Below, piece by piece: positions 12,576 to 24,489 of a stretch of 64,000 bases of DNA. The notes under the pieces are model-generated. The model had not been told where the DNA came from. It ran no database searches and was given only the letters and a program-made list of their open reading frames with translations. The stretch spans positions 682,001 through 746,000 of the forward strand of contig JAUDYN010000004.1 of assembly GCA_030407005.1 (NCBI GenBank), given 5' to 3'. The translations under genes were made by a program, and so were the position numbers. Position 1 is the first letter of the stretch. Each line of letters starts with the position of its first letter. This stretch comes from Desarmillaria ectypa. Taxonomy: Eukaryota > Basidiomycota > Agaricomycetes > Agaricales > Physalacriaceae.

Positions 12576-12873
12576 TGTTGAAGACACACTCAGCCACATA
12601 TGGCAATCCAGCAATCAGAGCAACATTGAAGCATGTGAACCTTCATGCACCTTCTTCTTGAGTCAATTGTCTGTCTGCTCACTCAGCAATGAGTCAGACA
12701 TGGACACTAGTAGATAATAGTATATTCTAGAAGAACACACCCTGTAGTATATATACCAGGCAGACCAGCCCACCGATAATATAGATCAATATTCTCACCC
12801 ACCTCTCTCACATGGTCAAGTCTCATAGTTTACCACTACACTCATAACCTCTATTACACACTCTTTTACAACA
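12576..12873 (+). mobile_element. Copia1 3' LTR (298 bp)
   Basis: TGTTGAAGAC to TTTTACAACA. It follows the polypurine tract and contains a TATATATAC promoter-like motif. No matching 5' LTR is in the window. The host gene island begins immediately after it. Confidence 0.82.
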
Positions 12874-13088
12874 TGATCTATTGGCTGAACAGTGCAGATG
12901 CAAGCAAAAACAACTCTTTAAACCTCCTCAGCTAAGGTGATTAAAAATCCAAGTTCTTCATTCCTGCACTCGGAAATGGTCTTGCTCGATGTTACGGTAC
13001 TTGAATAGTAGGTTAAGCTGTCGGTACACAATCAAAACTAACCTTGACCTCAAATATCTCCACATGTCTGCCATGAATGGGGAAATGT
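12874..13088. other. Left edge of gene island, no gene seen
   Basis: 215 bp between the Copia1 LTR and the MFS relic. CpG dinucleotides reappear from about 12960, marking the change from repeat to host sequence. No coding or RNA feature recognised. Confidence 0.6.
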
Positions 13089-14640
13089 TTACAAAATATA
13101 GGCGACCTCTGAAGTTTCATGCAAGTTACCCTCTGAAGCGTTCTCTCCAGTCTCCGAGTCCTTGTGTATCGGCTTGGCCTTCTTCACCATTCTAAACTCA
13201 CCTTCATATCCGAACCAGGTGTTGTGCTCACAATGTGGTCCAAACACGAGAAGCAACAGAAGGTGGGCATCAGTCCAACCCAATGATAAACCTGCTCTGG
13301 CTTGCCATCCGGCAGTCAAAAATACGCGTGAACCAGCATCCGCATCCATCACTTGGCCAAGAAAGAGCTGAAATGAAACCAGATCAGTGTGGCGACTGAA
13401 ATATATTCCCACTATCTCACCGATATAAGGAACAGGGCATTTAGTCGACCACTAGCATCTACCGAAATGCTGTACAAAGTATTAAAACAGGGTAAAGTCA
13501 TACGATAAAGGGAAACTTACTTGAATATTAACATTTGAACGGAGATTTTCAGAATTCGGCAAAAGGTATCTAGCCAAAATGATCTTCCTTCAGAGATCAG
13601 TACGAGTTCGCTAACACGAAGCTTAGTATTTGTGATAATACTGACAGGAGCAATATGGATCCCGGCGGCGCCCACTACTAGTAACAGAGCCTGGAGACGA
13701 GCGTAAAGTATAGAGCCCAGGACCATGCTATACCACGGGTGCAGTTCATCAAATAACGGACTTGCTAATTGTACTAGTCGTGCGACCGTAAGACTAAACC
13801 AGCCACAAAACATGATTTGACTCACCAAGTGGTGCCATACAGATGCAAGAAATTCCTATCAGTCCAAAAAGCCCCATTGACAGGCTGATGAGGAGAGATT
13901 TGATCCTCTAGGTCGCAGCTAGGAAATAGTGACGCTTCTAAATTGGATCCTGAACGACAAACGGGCACTTACGTGGAATAATTATACGGCGGGCCACCCA
14001 GCAAGAAGGTTAGCGTGACCGAAAAATTCGAGAACCCTGCTGCGGGGAGCAAGTTCACCAGACACGCCTAGAGTTAACCATAAATACAATGCAAAAGGTC
14101 ACAAACGAAGTCACCTAAATCAACAATGTTCCCTGACTGCAAACTTCATTATTGACCTCAAAAGTTTCCAATACACTAGGTCATCCCGATTCTTCGCCAC
14201 ATAGTCCGGGATCATCATGTAACAGCCTACCAACACCACTACCTGCATGCCCACAGCAAAGTAATACATCGTCCGCCACTCCGTGTACTGGGCTTGATTC
14301 CTGCGAAGACCCGTGCTACCAAGATTCCCACGATTGACCCAGAGACAAGGATGGATATACAGAAGTGACATTGGGAGGAGCCACGTCCGCTATTAGAGAA
14401 TTGAGAACTTGCGGCAAAACATTGAATATACCTGTCAGAAAGGAGAGAGCAAGGAAAGCAGTCCATTTGTGAACGAGGGCGAGAGAGTGTGATAACAGTG
14501 GAACAGAGAAGGAAGCCGAGCATCAGTTGACGGCGTCTGATCAGGTTGCCGAGAGGTGGGAGGAAGAAGAGGCCTGTGAATGGTGTGAGGTGCTGACGTC
14601 GAAGCATTAAAAAGTCAAACCCAGCTTAGAGAATAGCAGG
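13089..14640 (-). pseudogene. MFS transporter, 5'-truncated and frameshifted
   Basis: Translated minus-strand pieces match the C-terminal two thirds of a fungal major facilitator permease. In order they are LFFLPPLGNLIRRRQL (about 14560), a segment ending at VARVFAGI, AQYTEWRTMYYFAVGMQ (about 14270-14300), an exon with VNLLPAAGFSNFSVTLTFLL (about 14000), DELHPWYSMVLGS (about 13730), then LGQVMDADAGSRVFL and GPHCEHNTWFGYEG (13150-13370). GT-AG introns can be placed between several pieces. Two one-base losses, after AGI near 14300 and in KFAVRE near 14125, break the frame, and the first membrane spans are missing upstream of 14640. The substrate cannot be told. A badly modelled live gene is less likely than a relic. 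Confidence 0.75.
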
Positions 14641-14969
14641 TTCCCTGAAGATATATACATCAGAGATGATCGTAAGAAGGCAATACGACGGACCTCGAGG
14701 AATCAATATATAAGACCCCAAAAGACTCAGAGAATTAAACTGTGGAAGAGTTGGCTATCAGAATTCAGGTGCTTTCCAACCTCCCGGACCTATTCAGCAA
14801 CGGTTGATATTAGTACAGAGTCGTCACAACTTCAAGGCTGTAAATGAGCGACAAATGAGCACCAAATCAAAATATGGATGGTACCGAAAGTATATGCAAA
14901 CAGCTCATTGGATTGGACCGGAGTCTTTGAGGAATGGGACCAAGCCAGAGTCTTTCGTCGGGCCCGGAG

Positions 14970-15158
14970 AGCTCGTGGGTGCCCGTCAAGACATCGGTAC
15001 TAACACCCGATAATTTCGAGACGACCATTGCTAGTGGCGTCTGGTTCATCGAATATCTTTATTCTTACTGTGGTCACTGCAAAAATTTCGCCCCGACCTG
15101 GGAACAAGTTGTGACGATTAGTGTGGAGGAAGTGCCAGGTGTGAAGACGTTTCGTTAG
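14970..15158 (+). pseudogene. Protein disulfide isomerase-like thioredoxin exon fragment (copy 1)
   Basis: The plus strand encodes TSVLTPDNFETTIASGVWF, then IEYLYSYCGHCKNFAPTWEQ. This is the N-terminal half of a thioredoxin fold with the PDI active-site motif CGHC. It matches the first catalytic exon of fungal PDI/TMX-like proteins and stops where a thioredoxin domain should continue (about 15158), with no second half nearby. A second copy lies at 61815-61985 in the same relation to a FunK1 copy, so this is part of a duplicated block. Other exons or a signal peptide were not found. Confidence 0.75.
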
Positions 15159-16029
15159 AAACGCAAGGACACTACTCATCCTTCATCTTCATTGCTATCA
15201 CATTGCATCGCTATCCTATCATTATTCATCAGCATTTGGGACTTTTTCATCGGGACGCTATTATAAAGGATTATCATACCATTGCTATATAGATAGCGTT
15301 CATCATACACACATTACTATCTTGCTCAGACTATGCCACATGACTATTCTATGTATTATTCCTTACATTATATACTCCTTAGGCACTTCATGTACGCGTC
15401 AATAAAGGCATGCAAATCAAGGCATAACCAAGAATGTGCAGCGCGAAGGGTAATGAGAGTGAAAAAGACAATGGGCGTGTCTCTCATGCCCAGTTTGCAA
15501 ATTCGAACGCTCGTAGTGCGCTGATGTTAGATCTTGGTAGATTGATTATCCACCATGACAACGATTCCTCTTGTTTCCTCAACAGCCGGGCGATCCGAGT
15601 CATTTATCGATGTGAAGGCGAGATGCCGCATATGAGCCTTGAAGCAAGTGTCCATACTAGGTGGTGAACTCGCGTGGCAGAACAGAGAAAACACCGCCCT
15701 GAGCCGGATGTGGCGACAGAAGTGAATTCTTGAATCAAATTATCAAAAGTACCGTAGGGAAACAAGTAAGAGCTCATGGAGAGTACCAGTAGTTATCAGC
15801 TCTGGCATAGCGGGATATGAGGGTCAGGAGTCTGCAAAAAGTCCCGGCATTGAATGCTAAATTGGGAGTTACGATTGTGCATAAAAAAACAATGACATCG
15901 ATCACGTGCGCGGATGCAAGTCGTGTTCCTCCCACCATATCAGTAACAACCATTGTTCTCCGGTTCCATATATTATTCGACATGGCTGTCCTGATATTCA
16001 TCGGAGCCCCCCCACCATCCTACGCTAGA
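15159..16029. other. Upstream region of FunK1, shared with the second copy
   Basis: Non-coding as far as I can see. From about 15165 to 15961 it aligns with 61995-63358. The similar ORF starts in this stretch are not conserved between the copies, which supports placing the FunK1 start downstream at 16030. It probably contains the FunK1 promoter; no certain TATA box was chosen. Confidence 0.6.
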
Positions 16030-18918
16030 ATGGCGACGCGTTCGTTTACCTCCAAACGCATCGAACGACGTCGGAGTAAACGAATCCTGTCGCGCCAATC
16101 TCGCGACAATGGTTCATCATCGCCAGACCCGGTGCCAACTACGCCACCCAATAAAAACAACTTCTCCTCTAATGATGACGAGCAGCAGACGGGCTTCTCC
16201 TCTGATGACGACTCCGAGGACGACGATCTCCCTGTACATGGAACAACGCAGCAGCCTCGGGCGGCAATACCCAAGCCCAAACTCCAGAATACCCCGTACG
16301 GCCATGGAAGTGCGAGCCACTCGGTGGTCGAGTTGCAGACGCAAGATGGCCACAAACATAAAGTCGTTGAAGCAGATGCCTACCTCAGGGAGGACCTTCG
16401 CCATCGCGTATTTATCGAGTTCGAGACGTTTCTCATCAATATCCTACATCTTCCCGATGACTGGCGCGTCTCCCTCAAGCCGGTCATCGATGCTGTCCAG
16501 AAAGACAAAAGCTTCCGACAATTATTTCGGCACTACCTGGGCCTATGTGACGTAGTCGGAACAGGTTATGAGAAGGAGAGGAGTCTGTATACTCCTCATG
16601 CGGACCTCTGCAATCGTGTTATTGAGGTGGCTCAAAAACGACCGAAAACTCGAGTTTCGAATGGCAACATCATTCAGTTTCACCGTATGGACCCTTGTGT
16701 CGTCCGAGGGTCAAGCGACATGGTTCGCCCTGACATCGTGGGCATGCTGCGTACGATATTTAGTCTTCCCCGGAACTTTGCAGCTCGGGAATACATCAAA
16801 ACCATCGGCGAAGACAAATCAAATCCTTCAAATGCCCAATATATTCCTGGGTGGCCTCATATTATCGAAGTCAAAGAGATGAAAGCCACTGATGATACCA
16901 TCGACGAAGGTTATGATGCGATTAGACTATTAACTAAAGGTAATACTTTCCTTGCTAAAGCCAATGTCTTATGTCCTTATTCTTCATGTCAGATGGCAAG
17001 GATCCCTTGACGACTCGACCGCAGAAGAATCGTACATACGAGAATGGTGGAACCAAGCTTGCCGCATCATCTGGTCCGCCCTCTGCACAGGAAAGTGAGA
17101 GCTCACAGGGTGCTTCTCGAGGTCGAAAGCGCAAAGCGGACCCATACAATGAGGTATGCACATGCTCTTCCTGTTCTTGACACTCACTGATCCTATATGT
17201 TTAGCAATCGTCTTCAAAATTTTCTCGAGTAGCCAAGACAGTATCGTCCAAGGGCAAATTGGCGCGCGCCAGGGGCCAGAAAGTCCTCGATGAAGACGGG
17301 TTCGCGCTAGGGACGGATAGGGCAGAAAAAGCTCGCATTCAGTGTGCACGCTATGCTCTCCAGATACTATCAAACGCCGGACTGAGATCCCATGCACTTG
17401 CAACCCTTATTGACCGCGACCGCATCCAGCTATCCTACTACGATCGATCCGCAATTATTGTTTCCCAAGCCATCGATCTAGCGAACAAAGATGATGAGAT
17501 CCTGTTCATTGCCATGTTAATAGGATGTCATCGTCTTACGCTCAAACAGCGCGGTATCCTTCATCATATCATCGAAGACCCGTACATCACCGATTTCAAC
17601 CGATTCAACACTGTTTCGAAAGACCCAAAGACGCTGTTCTGTGGACTCATTATGAACCTTGATAGGAACGGCAAAGCCATCAAGCTTAAATTGGGCAAAA
17701 CCGTCTACCGTCAGCGAGGTCTCATTGGTCGTGATACATGTGTCATCTGTGCGACGTGCGCTGAGTGGAGTGGCATGAAGTTGGTTGTCAAAATCAGTTG
17801 GCCGAGCGCCTCGCGGAAGTCAGAAAAAGCGTTGCTTGACATCGCCAAGGCGAAAGCCAAACAGTTGGCTGGTGACGACAAGAGGCACTGGATTCTAGAT
17901 CACCTCCCGAATATACTCCACGAGCAAGACTTCGATTTCGATGATGATTCGGCGCAGAAGATAATCGCAAAAATGATGCACGACGGCAAGTTCGTTGGTA
18001 CAAGAGAGGGCGCGTACGAAGAACGCGTTCTCCGTATTACTGTTCTGGAAGAGCTGTTCCCAATCACAAGTCTTCGAAAGGACAGTGACTACGCGCAAGT
18101 CTTTGTCGATATACTTCAATGTATGCTTTTATCGTCTCTTCCGTATTTTGTTCTGACGTTGACTTGTAGGTCACAAGTGGCTTTACGATCATCCTCGCAT
18201 ACTTCATCGAGACATCAGCATGGCCAATCTCATGTATCGGATCGACAGCAAGGGGAATATTCTTGGAGTCCTCAACGATTTCGATCTGTCATCCTTAGTT
18301 CCCATCATTGAGGCTACGTCACTCCGTCGCACGGGTACGCCGCCTTACATGGCTTTCGATCTTCTTAAAGAACAAGAGGATTCCGGTCCACATCTTTATC
18401 GCCACGATTTGGAGGCGCTATTCTATGTCATGTTGATGATATGCTGTCGCTACTCTATCATTCGAAAACCCCAGCTCCATGGCACGTCGCAACTGGAGGA
18501 GATCCCTGCAAGCTTTTCTCACTGGTTTGACCGGGGGATGTCTTGGGATGTCTTGAGCAAACTCAAGATTTCTTTCTTCACTGATAAACCACCCATCCAT
18601 ATGTCAGCAAGCTTCGAAGCCTTCCGATCTTGCCTCACGGCCATCCGCAGTGAGTTTGCAGAAGGGATCTTAGCGCGCGGGAGATCGAAGGAGCCTCGCA
18701 ATGTGATTCAGGGAGTCGAAGATGAATTCGATCTCGACAGTGCTCAACCGTCCTCCGAGTCCGCACCACCGCAGGGGCCACCGCAAGCCCCATTTAATGA
18801 AGAGACCCTAGGTGGATTTATATCATATCGGATGTTCCTCAACAACATGCAGAACTTTAAAGGGAAAAGGCTCGTTTTAAAGAACAGAGATAAGCCCCCC
18901 GCAGTGAGGCCCTCATAG
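16030..18918 (+). CDS. FunK1-type fungal protein kinase, intact, 4 exons, 911 aa
   Basis: Exons 16030-16939, 16993-17153, 17205-18120 and 18170-18918, with GT-AG introns of 53, 51 and 49 nt, give 2736 nt in one frame. The N-terminus is basic and low-complexity, with an acidic Ser/Asp stretch around residues 50-75. The kinase half carries a beta-3 lysine (VVKIS, K553), the catalytic loop HRDISMAN (D677, N682), DFD in place of DFG (699-701), GTPPYMAF and DLEALFYVM. These are hallmarks of the FunK1 family, which is expanded in Agaricomycetes and whose substrates are unknown. The ATG at 16030 was chosen because the upstream frame lies in sequence not conserved as coding in the duplicate. It converges with the xylanase gene. 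Three other FunK1 copies or relics lie in the window. Confidence 0.9.
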
Positions 18919-19487
18919 ATACCGCTAATTCTACCGCTGTACTTGTGACATATCATTATTAAAGACTGGTCCCTTCGAACCTTGCAGTGGTTACGGCTCA
19001 CCCGATATGAGTGTGGGATGTTGATGTTCGTACTTGTCACACACCAAGGGACACCAAAATGGACAGTCATGCTCGGGTCTTGGACACGGGAGGACAAACG
19101 GTGGAGTGTCCCTTTAAAGTTCGCAACCATCTTGCTCACTAATTCCTCTTATCAAATTCGATGACGACGAGACCATCGGCGAGGAAAGAATGAACTCAAC
19201 CAGTGAAAACGTCCCTTCCGTGCCCTCTCCTACCTTGACGACACCGAGATCACACCGCCATAAGAGACATCGATAAAATTTGACTCTCCACAGAATGTCT
19301 TCGCTGGCTATATTGATAGCGCTCTGCTTGCCATTGTTTCTCTTACAAAGCCTGACCATAAAAATAAGCAACAAGTGATACGCATACATACATTCACAGA
19401 TTTGGGTTTCCACCGAACGAAGATAAGCAAGTCATCCTATGGTAAACAAATATGCCAGCATGCTTTCCTATTTATGCAAGGCACTTT
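18919..19487. other. Convergent intergenic region between FunK1 and xylanase
   Basis: 569 bp between two convergent stop codons; it must hold both 3' UTRs. Short ORFs on either strand show no recognisable family. No RNA gene seen. Confidence 0.6.
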
Positions 19488-21543
19488 TCAGCCTAGCGCG
19501 GCGATGACTGCATTGTAAGCCGACTTTGCCTTGTAGTTGGTGTCAAACAACAGCGGCGTCGAACTGGCCCGCCAGGAATTCTAAAGACGCATAACATCAG
19601 GCAATGAATGCAGTATGAGTGTTTGCCTTACAGCATCGCTGACTCCCCAGCTAGTAATTGAAACGCAAGCGGACTGTGCAACACAGGCATTTGCAACGGT
19701 AGTATAGTCCGAAGGACTGGCCCCTGCAATATCAAGTTCGGTGATGGCCACTTCCGTGCCAGCTGAGGCAAGCGCTGACAGAGCTGCCTGGGCACCTCCA
19801 GCACCTCCAGCCTATAACACGTGTTAGACATGTCAAGCTAAGTATTTGAACTTACTGAGAGATGCATTTGGGTACCAATACCATCAATGAGCTTCCCGTT
19901 CGCGTTGATCCGTTTCACCAGAGCGACCATTCCTAACGTACATAAGAACAAGTCAGGATACATTTAAGCCTCACGAACCTTGGACTTTTGCGTTGTTCGA
20001 ATCGAGGTTATAATCGTTGATGTATAATCTGTCCAACGGCGTTATCAGTAAGTCAAGAAGCCCTAGGCGTTGACCGACTTTGCCGTGGGATCAGCAGCCC
20101 TCGCAGCTTTGAACGCAATGGTGACAAAGGACTTAAAGACAGGATCAGTAAGATATTGATGACAACAGTTAATTCGCATACCTCTCCGAGTACGTTGGAG
20201 AAGACACTCGATCGCAGACTTCCGTCCTCGTTGAGGATCTCACTGAGAAGTTGTCAGACAACCAGAATGATCAAGCAAAAACTGTCGTACTTGCAGACGT
20301 CCCACTATTATGAGGCATTAGTGAGTTCTAGAAACCTAAACAGCGGGGACCACGTACAGCTGCATGAAATGTATGAGCCACAGAAGGTGATCAGGTTTGA
20401 ATGGGTGCATACCATACAACTTTCCCTTGTACCGCCCCGCAACATTAGCGATGTGGTTTTGAATAACAGAAGTCTTTGGATCAGGATAAAAACCTGGAGA
20501 GCTGACTGATCGGCACAATAAAACTCACCAGTGTAGCTGCATCTCCAATAGCGGAGACCCATGAAGGAAGCTGAGAATGCCATACTTGGGACGAGTGTCA
20601 GAATTATTCATAAATAGGTAAACTCAACAAACCTAGAGTATGTCCACGAATCATTTTGTTATGAGATACCGCCCAATTGACTAGGAAGTCCGAGCCAGAG
20701 AAAGTAAAGACTCCTCTGGTGTTCTCGGTTGCGTCCCACTGACATTCGGTGAGTGTGCGGAACAGAGTCGGTCGTGCACCATCTGACCTTCATAGAATTC
20801 TCAGGTGTCACCTTCATCGATAACGCTGTTAGTTCAGTTGGAAACCGAGAAGCAGTCTTACCTGGCCAAAATCAGAAACCAAAAGGGCTGAGTTCGCTAG
20901 TGAGTATACCTGTCAGTGTGTATGTGGTGAATCCTTCGACCAGCGACAAACCCGCAATGTTGATAGTACCCTGATCGGCACAAGAACCCTATTGCACCAG
21001 TGTTAACATTGGATATCGTTGACGGTCAGACACGAACCCAAAAACGTTTGCCTTTGGCAACAAATTTCCCGTTCAGACCACTCCCAGTAGAAACGGGTCC
21101 AGAAGCTGTTGTGGTAGACGCAGGAATTGTAGTAGTCGGTACATTAGAGGCTGGCTGGCATCTAACAAGTGAGCGAGGATCGGTTTTGTACTCCAGGCTC
21201 ATCCATTAGAATATACGTACTGATAGTAATAGGCGTTTATAACTGTACATGTACTGCCGCTATCACCTAGAAAAGAGTAAGTGAGGATCGAGCGCTGATA
21301 AAATCTAACGGTTGATATTTACAGATGGTCTAGAAGTTAAAAATCAGTTATTGAAGAAAACGTCGGAGTAAGGTTATAGCTTACACTGCCGGTGTATCCT
21401 ATCCCTCCGCCTTAAAGACGCAGAACAATCAGTACGAGGTCACCGTTAACATATAGAGAAGGCACACATTGGCCCCACACAGCAACAGCGGTGGTTTGTT
21501 GCAAGATGCAAGCCAGAGTAATGATAGACAGGAGACCAAACAT
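19488..21543 (-). CDS. Secreted endo-1,4-beta-xylanase: signal peptide, CBM1, GH10; 19 exons
   Basis: Splicing by hand gives 1128 nt, 375 aa plus stop. Exons (descending): 21543-21468, 21410-21385, 21329-21323, 21266-21221, 21161-21038, 20988-20952, 20896-20862, 20811-20788, 20738-20633, 20584-20529, 20473-20413, 20359-20358, 20304-20291, 20242-20182, 20131-20079, 20028-19979, 19932-19856, 19811-19632, 19580-19488. All introns are GT-AG, 44-59 nt. A signal peptide (about 1-21, [12 protein letters not shown]) precedes a CBM1 (about 22-55, [19 protein letters not shown]), a Thr/Ser linker (56-80) and a GH10 barrel. Motifs: TPENSMKWDATE, GHTLVWHSQLP, WDVCNE (acid/base E206), LYINDYNLD and ITELD (nucleophile E310). 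It cleaves xylan outside the cell, with cellulose tethering by CBM1. No disabling change was found. Confidence 0.93.
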
Positions 21544-22779
21544 AACGAGAGAAGATTTACTCGACGAGATATCAGTGGTCCTGTATGTTATATACCATTC
21601 TCCTTAGTCATTGAGCGGAGCACCAGTGAAGACCAGAGTTTTTCACACCGAGGTAGTCCATTGAAACGGATAAATCATGACAGGACGTACGCGACTGAAT
21701 AATCGCGCTGACGATGTGAGTTGAACATTATTCCGATGATGAACCTTGGGAAAGAGGATGCTGATGGATTATGTAGGCACGGGATCGCCAGTAAGGCCTC
21801 GGGCTCACAAGCGAGGCTTCGCTGGACAGGGTCAAGCTGAAGCAAGACAAAAATATGCACGGGATGAGCGAGCTAGGGACATCTCGGAGAAAATCATGGT
21901 GCACAAAAACTAGGGAGCAAATTTTGTGGGAATTACTGGCTTGAAATCCCCGCAAAGTCAACGGAGAACTGCCGTCAGATGAAACTTGACAACGAGATGA
22001 AATCAGTGATGAGAAGAACGGAAAGAATCGGCCATGGTCAGCTACCAGTGACAGTAAAGTCAGGAGATCGTGACCATTACGCGTCTTTACCACTTTTTAT
22101 TGTGTTGACATCAACCAACCTGGCACGAAGCTTGGACCAATGAGCTCGAAGAAGCAGAATGTAGAGCAACTTGTGGCTACAATCTCTGACTACACCGCCA
22201 CTGCTCCAAGTCTCAGAAAGATTGATAACGCCTTGCGCTGCCTTGTGTAGGTTCGCGAGTACGTTGGCTTCTAAATTTCGCCAGGCAGTGGCAGGCACAA
22301 TAGGCGAAGGACAGGCAGTCGCATCGAGGCCTTGCGGGAGCCTGAAAGCGAAGAAAGTCCTTAGCCGGTGAAATCGTGGAACTATGAATACCAAAGGAAG
22401 CCTCATAGAGTAAATGCTCTACTAGTTCCTTTCCGCGACTTTTGCAATAACAGCGATGTCACTGATAATGTTCCAGGCCCAGACCGACTTCATCGCTGAC
22501 GCCCTTTGCACTGGCCTTTAGTGTGACTATTCTCAATGGAAAAGCCGAGTCGCGATTGTGTCCATGCGCGTTATCTACACCTCTGCATCGTGCATCGACA
22601 ACCACTAGACTGGCTCACCTGATGGTTTCCATGAAAACCAAGATATCAGCTGGACGTTTTTCCGGGCTCTGCTACCTTTTCATCAGTTGAAGACCTGATA
22701 TCCTATTGAACTCGCGACTTTCTGCACAGACGACGCATGCGTCACGACCAATATAATTGAACCTGATTCGAGCTAGATG
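21544..22779. other. No recognisable gene; likely xylanase promoter and unknown sequence
   Basis: About 1.2 kb, CpG-containing and therefore probably host sequence. Open frames on the minus strand (for example 21728-22093 and 22077-22406) show no known domain. The stretch just above 21543 should hold the xylanase promoter; no CreA or XlnR site is claimed. Confidence 0.5.
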
Positions 22780-23118
22780 GTTTTGCTATCCCTCCGAGGG
22801 GTCACGGTGTTGCAACGGAAGGGTCCTCAATGATACGATGAGGGATACTCGGTGCTGAGGAAGCACAGGATAGTGGCATTACAAGAATAACAATGAAAAG
22901 GGTCTCACTTCATTCGCCAGGTCGATGTCTTGAGAAACGATGAACGAAGGATGATATTGGTCAATGAGAGTGGAGATGAAGTGAGATCTGAATCTGATGT
23001 TTTCCAGACCAAACTGTCGCGCACACTGAAAATGGCCATTTACAAAGCTATACGCAAGGCCGTCTTGGCCGAGTACATTCCTGGCTTTGCAGACAATCTG
23101 CCTGTCAAGGACATTCAC
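22780..23118 (-). pseudogene. FunK1 kinase relic (minus)
   Basis: The minus strand encodes RSHFISTLIDQYHPSFIVSQ followed by DIDLANE, aligning with the intact FunK1 segment RSHALATLIDRDRIQLSYYD then AIDLANK (about 17380-17490). After a plausible GT-AG intron a second piece reads IPHRIIEDPSVAT, matching ILHHIIEDPYITD. A stop follows and neither end of the gene is present. It is diverged, so it is an old paralogue, not a copy of the neighbouring gene. Confidence 0.75.
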
Positions 23119-23405
23119 AGGATCTTCAAGTCAGCTTGCTAATCAGACAGATATTAACGAGACCATGACCAAAGAGAGGCAACGTAACTCATCACTAATA
23201 TTTGTTTTGTGGTTTTGAATATTGTGATGATGTGCTGAGGAGCTCGCGCCTGAGTAATTAGAGTCCCATCTTTATCAGTACATCTAGGCAAAACATCATG
23301 GATTTCTTGAATTCTTCACTCTTTAGGATGAAATTTCTCAAAGATGCTTGATGATCAGATTCGATGCAGCCGCTGGTTGATGTGCGACTTGGTTTTCCAA
23401 GGAAC
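23119..23405. other. Short stretch between FunK1 relic and Copia2
   Basis: No convincing coding sequence. It may contain remnants of the FunK1 relic's N-terminal part, but nothing could be aligned by eye. Confidence 0.4.
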
Positions 23406-23410
23406 CAGAC

Positions 23411-23621
23411 TGTTGGGATAGCAATCCCGAGCAAGTACTAGAATGTACTCGAAGGATTGGCTTACTCAGCAGGATCAACTGTGGACCATAAAAGTGGACA
23501 TACATGGTATTTCATGGTAAGTTCTAGAAGTAGTACAACATGTATTTAAGTAGGACACCTCTTGCTTGAGAGGTAGTATTTTTACCATCCTTTCTATGTT
23601 CTCCTCACTCTCATTACAACA
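23411..23621 (+). mobile_element. Copia2 5' LTR
   Basis: TGTTGGGATAGC to CATTACAACA, with TATTTAAGTAGG as promoter candidate. It keeps two CpGs that are CpA in the 3' LTR. Confidence 0.92.
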
Positions 23622-23633
23622 GGTTATGGGCCC
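23622..23633 (+). promoter_or_regulatory. Copia2 primer-binding site, matches anticodon arm of initiator tRNA
   Basis: GGTTATGGGCCC directly follows the 5' LTR. Its complement GGGCCCATAACC contains the CAT anticodon and resembles the initiator-Met anticodon stem-loop (GGGCTCATAACC), not a tRNA 3' end. That fits half-tRNA priming as known for Drosophila copia. The tRNA sequence is from general knowledge, not from this genome. Confidence 0.55.
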
Positions 23634-23705
23634 TGGCCCTAACTGAACTACTTACATCATCACCAACTTTGCACTCTTGTACTTTACATACACACATAGA
23701 ACCAA

Positions 23706-24485
23706 ATGGATAGCCAGTCTGTGTATAGGATTGAACCCCTTAAGGGCCCAGAAAACTACCTGACATGGAAAGTCAAGATGATTGATATACTAACTGATTT
23801 AGGTCTAATTGACTATGCTGACAGAAGCTCTGTGGCCCCGGCAGAAGTGGCACTGGTGGCAGATTGGAAGAAGAGTGATAGGAAGGCTCTTTCAACAATA
23901 AGGTTGCAGATTTCAGATGGCCTGCTCATATATATTGCTAGTTCTAAGACTTTGGCAGTAGCCTGGAAAGCTCTAAAGGATATGTGTGAGTCAAGGGGAC
24001 CCATGGGAATTGTCCTTGTTAGAAGGAAATTCTTTAGAGCTCAGTGTGAAGACAGGAAATATAGAGGAGCATATTAGGACTATGAGGTCCTATCAGGAGA
24101 AGCTGGCATCCCTTAAGCAGACTGTTGAGGAGGAGGACTTCTCAATCACACTGCTTACATCACTTCTGGAATTATGGAATTCATTCATTTCATCAGTGGA
24201 CACTGCAGACTTGAAGGATTCATACAAGTTGATCTCCCAAATTCTCCAAGAAGATATCCAATTGCAGAAAAAGACTTCTGACCTGACAACAACACTTGCA
24301 GCACATGGCAAGAAGAAGTTTAATCCAAAAATCACATGTTATGGATGTGGAGAAACCAGCCACATTAGGGCCAACTACCCAAATGGGAAAAAGAATTCTG
24401 GGAAGCAATGGAAGGAGAAAGGGAAGGGCCAGACTCAGGCACATATTGCCAAGTCAGATTCTAATGAAGAAGATTACACATTTTA
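23706..24485 (+). pseudogene. gag: Copia2 gag, one frameshift
   Basis: It starts MDSQSVYRIEPLKGPENYLT (copia gag, UBN2-like). The frame shifts near 24045-24060, after RAQCED, and continues as GNIEEHIRTMRSYQEKL. A zinc knuckle CYGCGETSHIRANYP (about 24338-24380) has lost its last Cys to Tyr. The frame ends at TAG 24483-24485. Confidence 0.85.
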
Positions 24486-24489
24486 GGCA

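Larger units (their letters stand above)
10349..12873 (+). mobile_element. Ty1/copia element Copia1, 5' truncated
   Basis: It holds the RT and RNase H part of a copia polyprotein, a polypurine tract (GAGGGGGAG, 12567-12575) and a 3' LTR (12576-12873). A solo gypsy LTR (10869-11300) splits the RT. Gag, protease and integrase are not in the window; they may lie left of GyA/GyB or be lost. Confidence 0.9.

Noticed and set aside
13089..14640. MFS transporter as a functional gene
   Set aside because: The first membrane spans are missing and two single-base losses shift the frame at conserved motifs.
15817..16029. Upstream extension of the FunK1 frame to an earlier ATG
   Set aside because: This part aligns with non-coding sequence of the duplicate that is not conserved as a frame; the ATG at 16030 starts typical basic FunK1 N-terminal sequence.
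20305..20412. Single 108-nt intron in the xylanase
   Set aside because: It breaks the frame by two bases and loses the conserved Ala before WD; the CT microexon restores both.
21728..22406. Minus-strand open frames of 109-121 codons upstream of the xylanase
   Set aside because: No domain, no conserved composition and overlapping each other; most likely chance.
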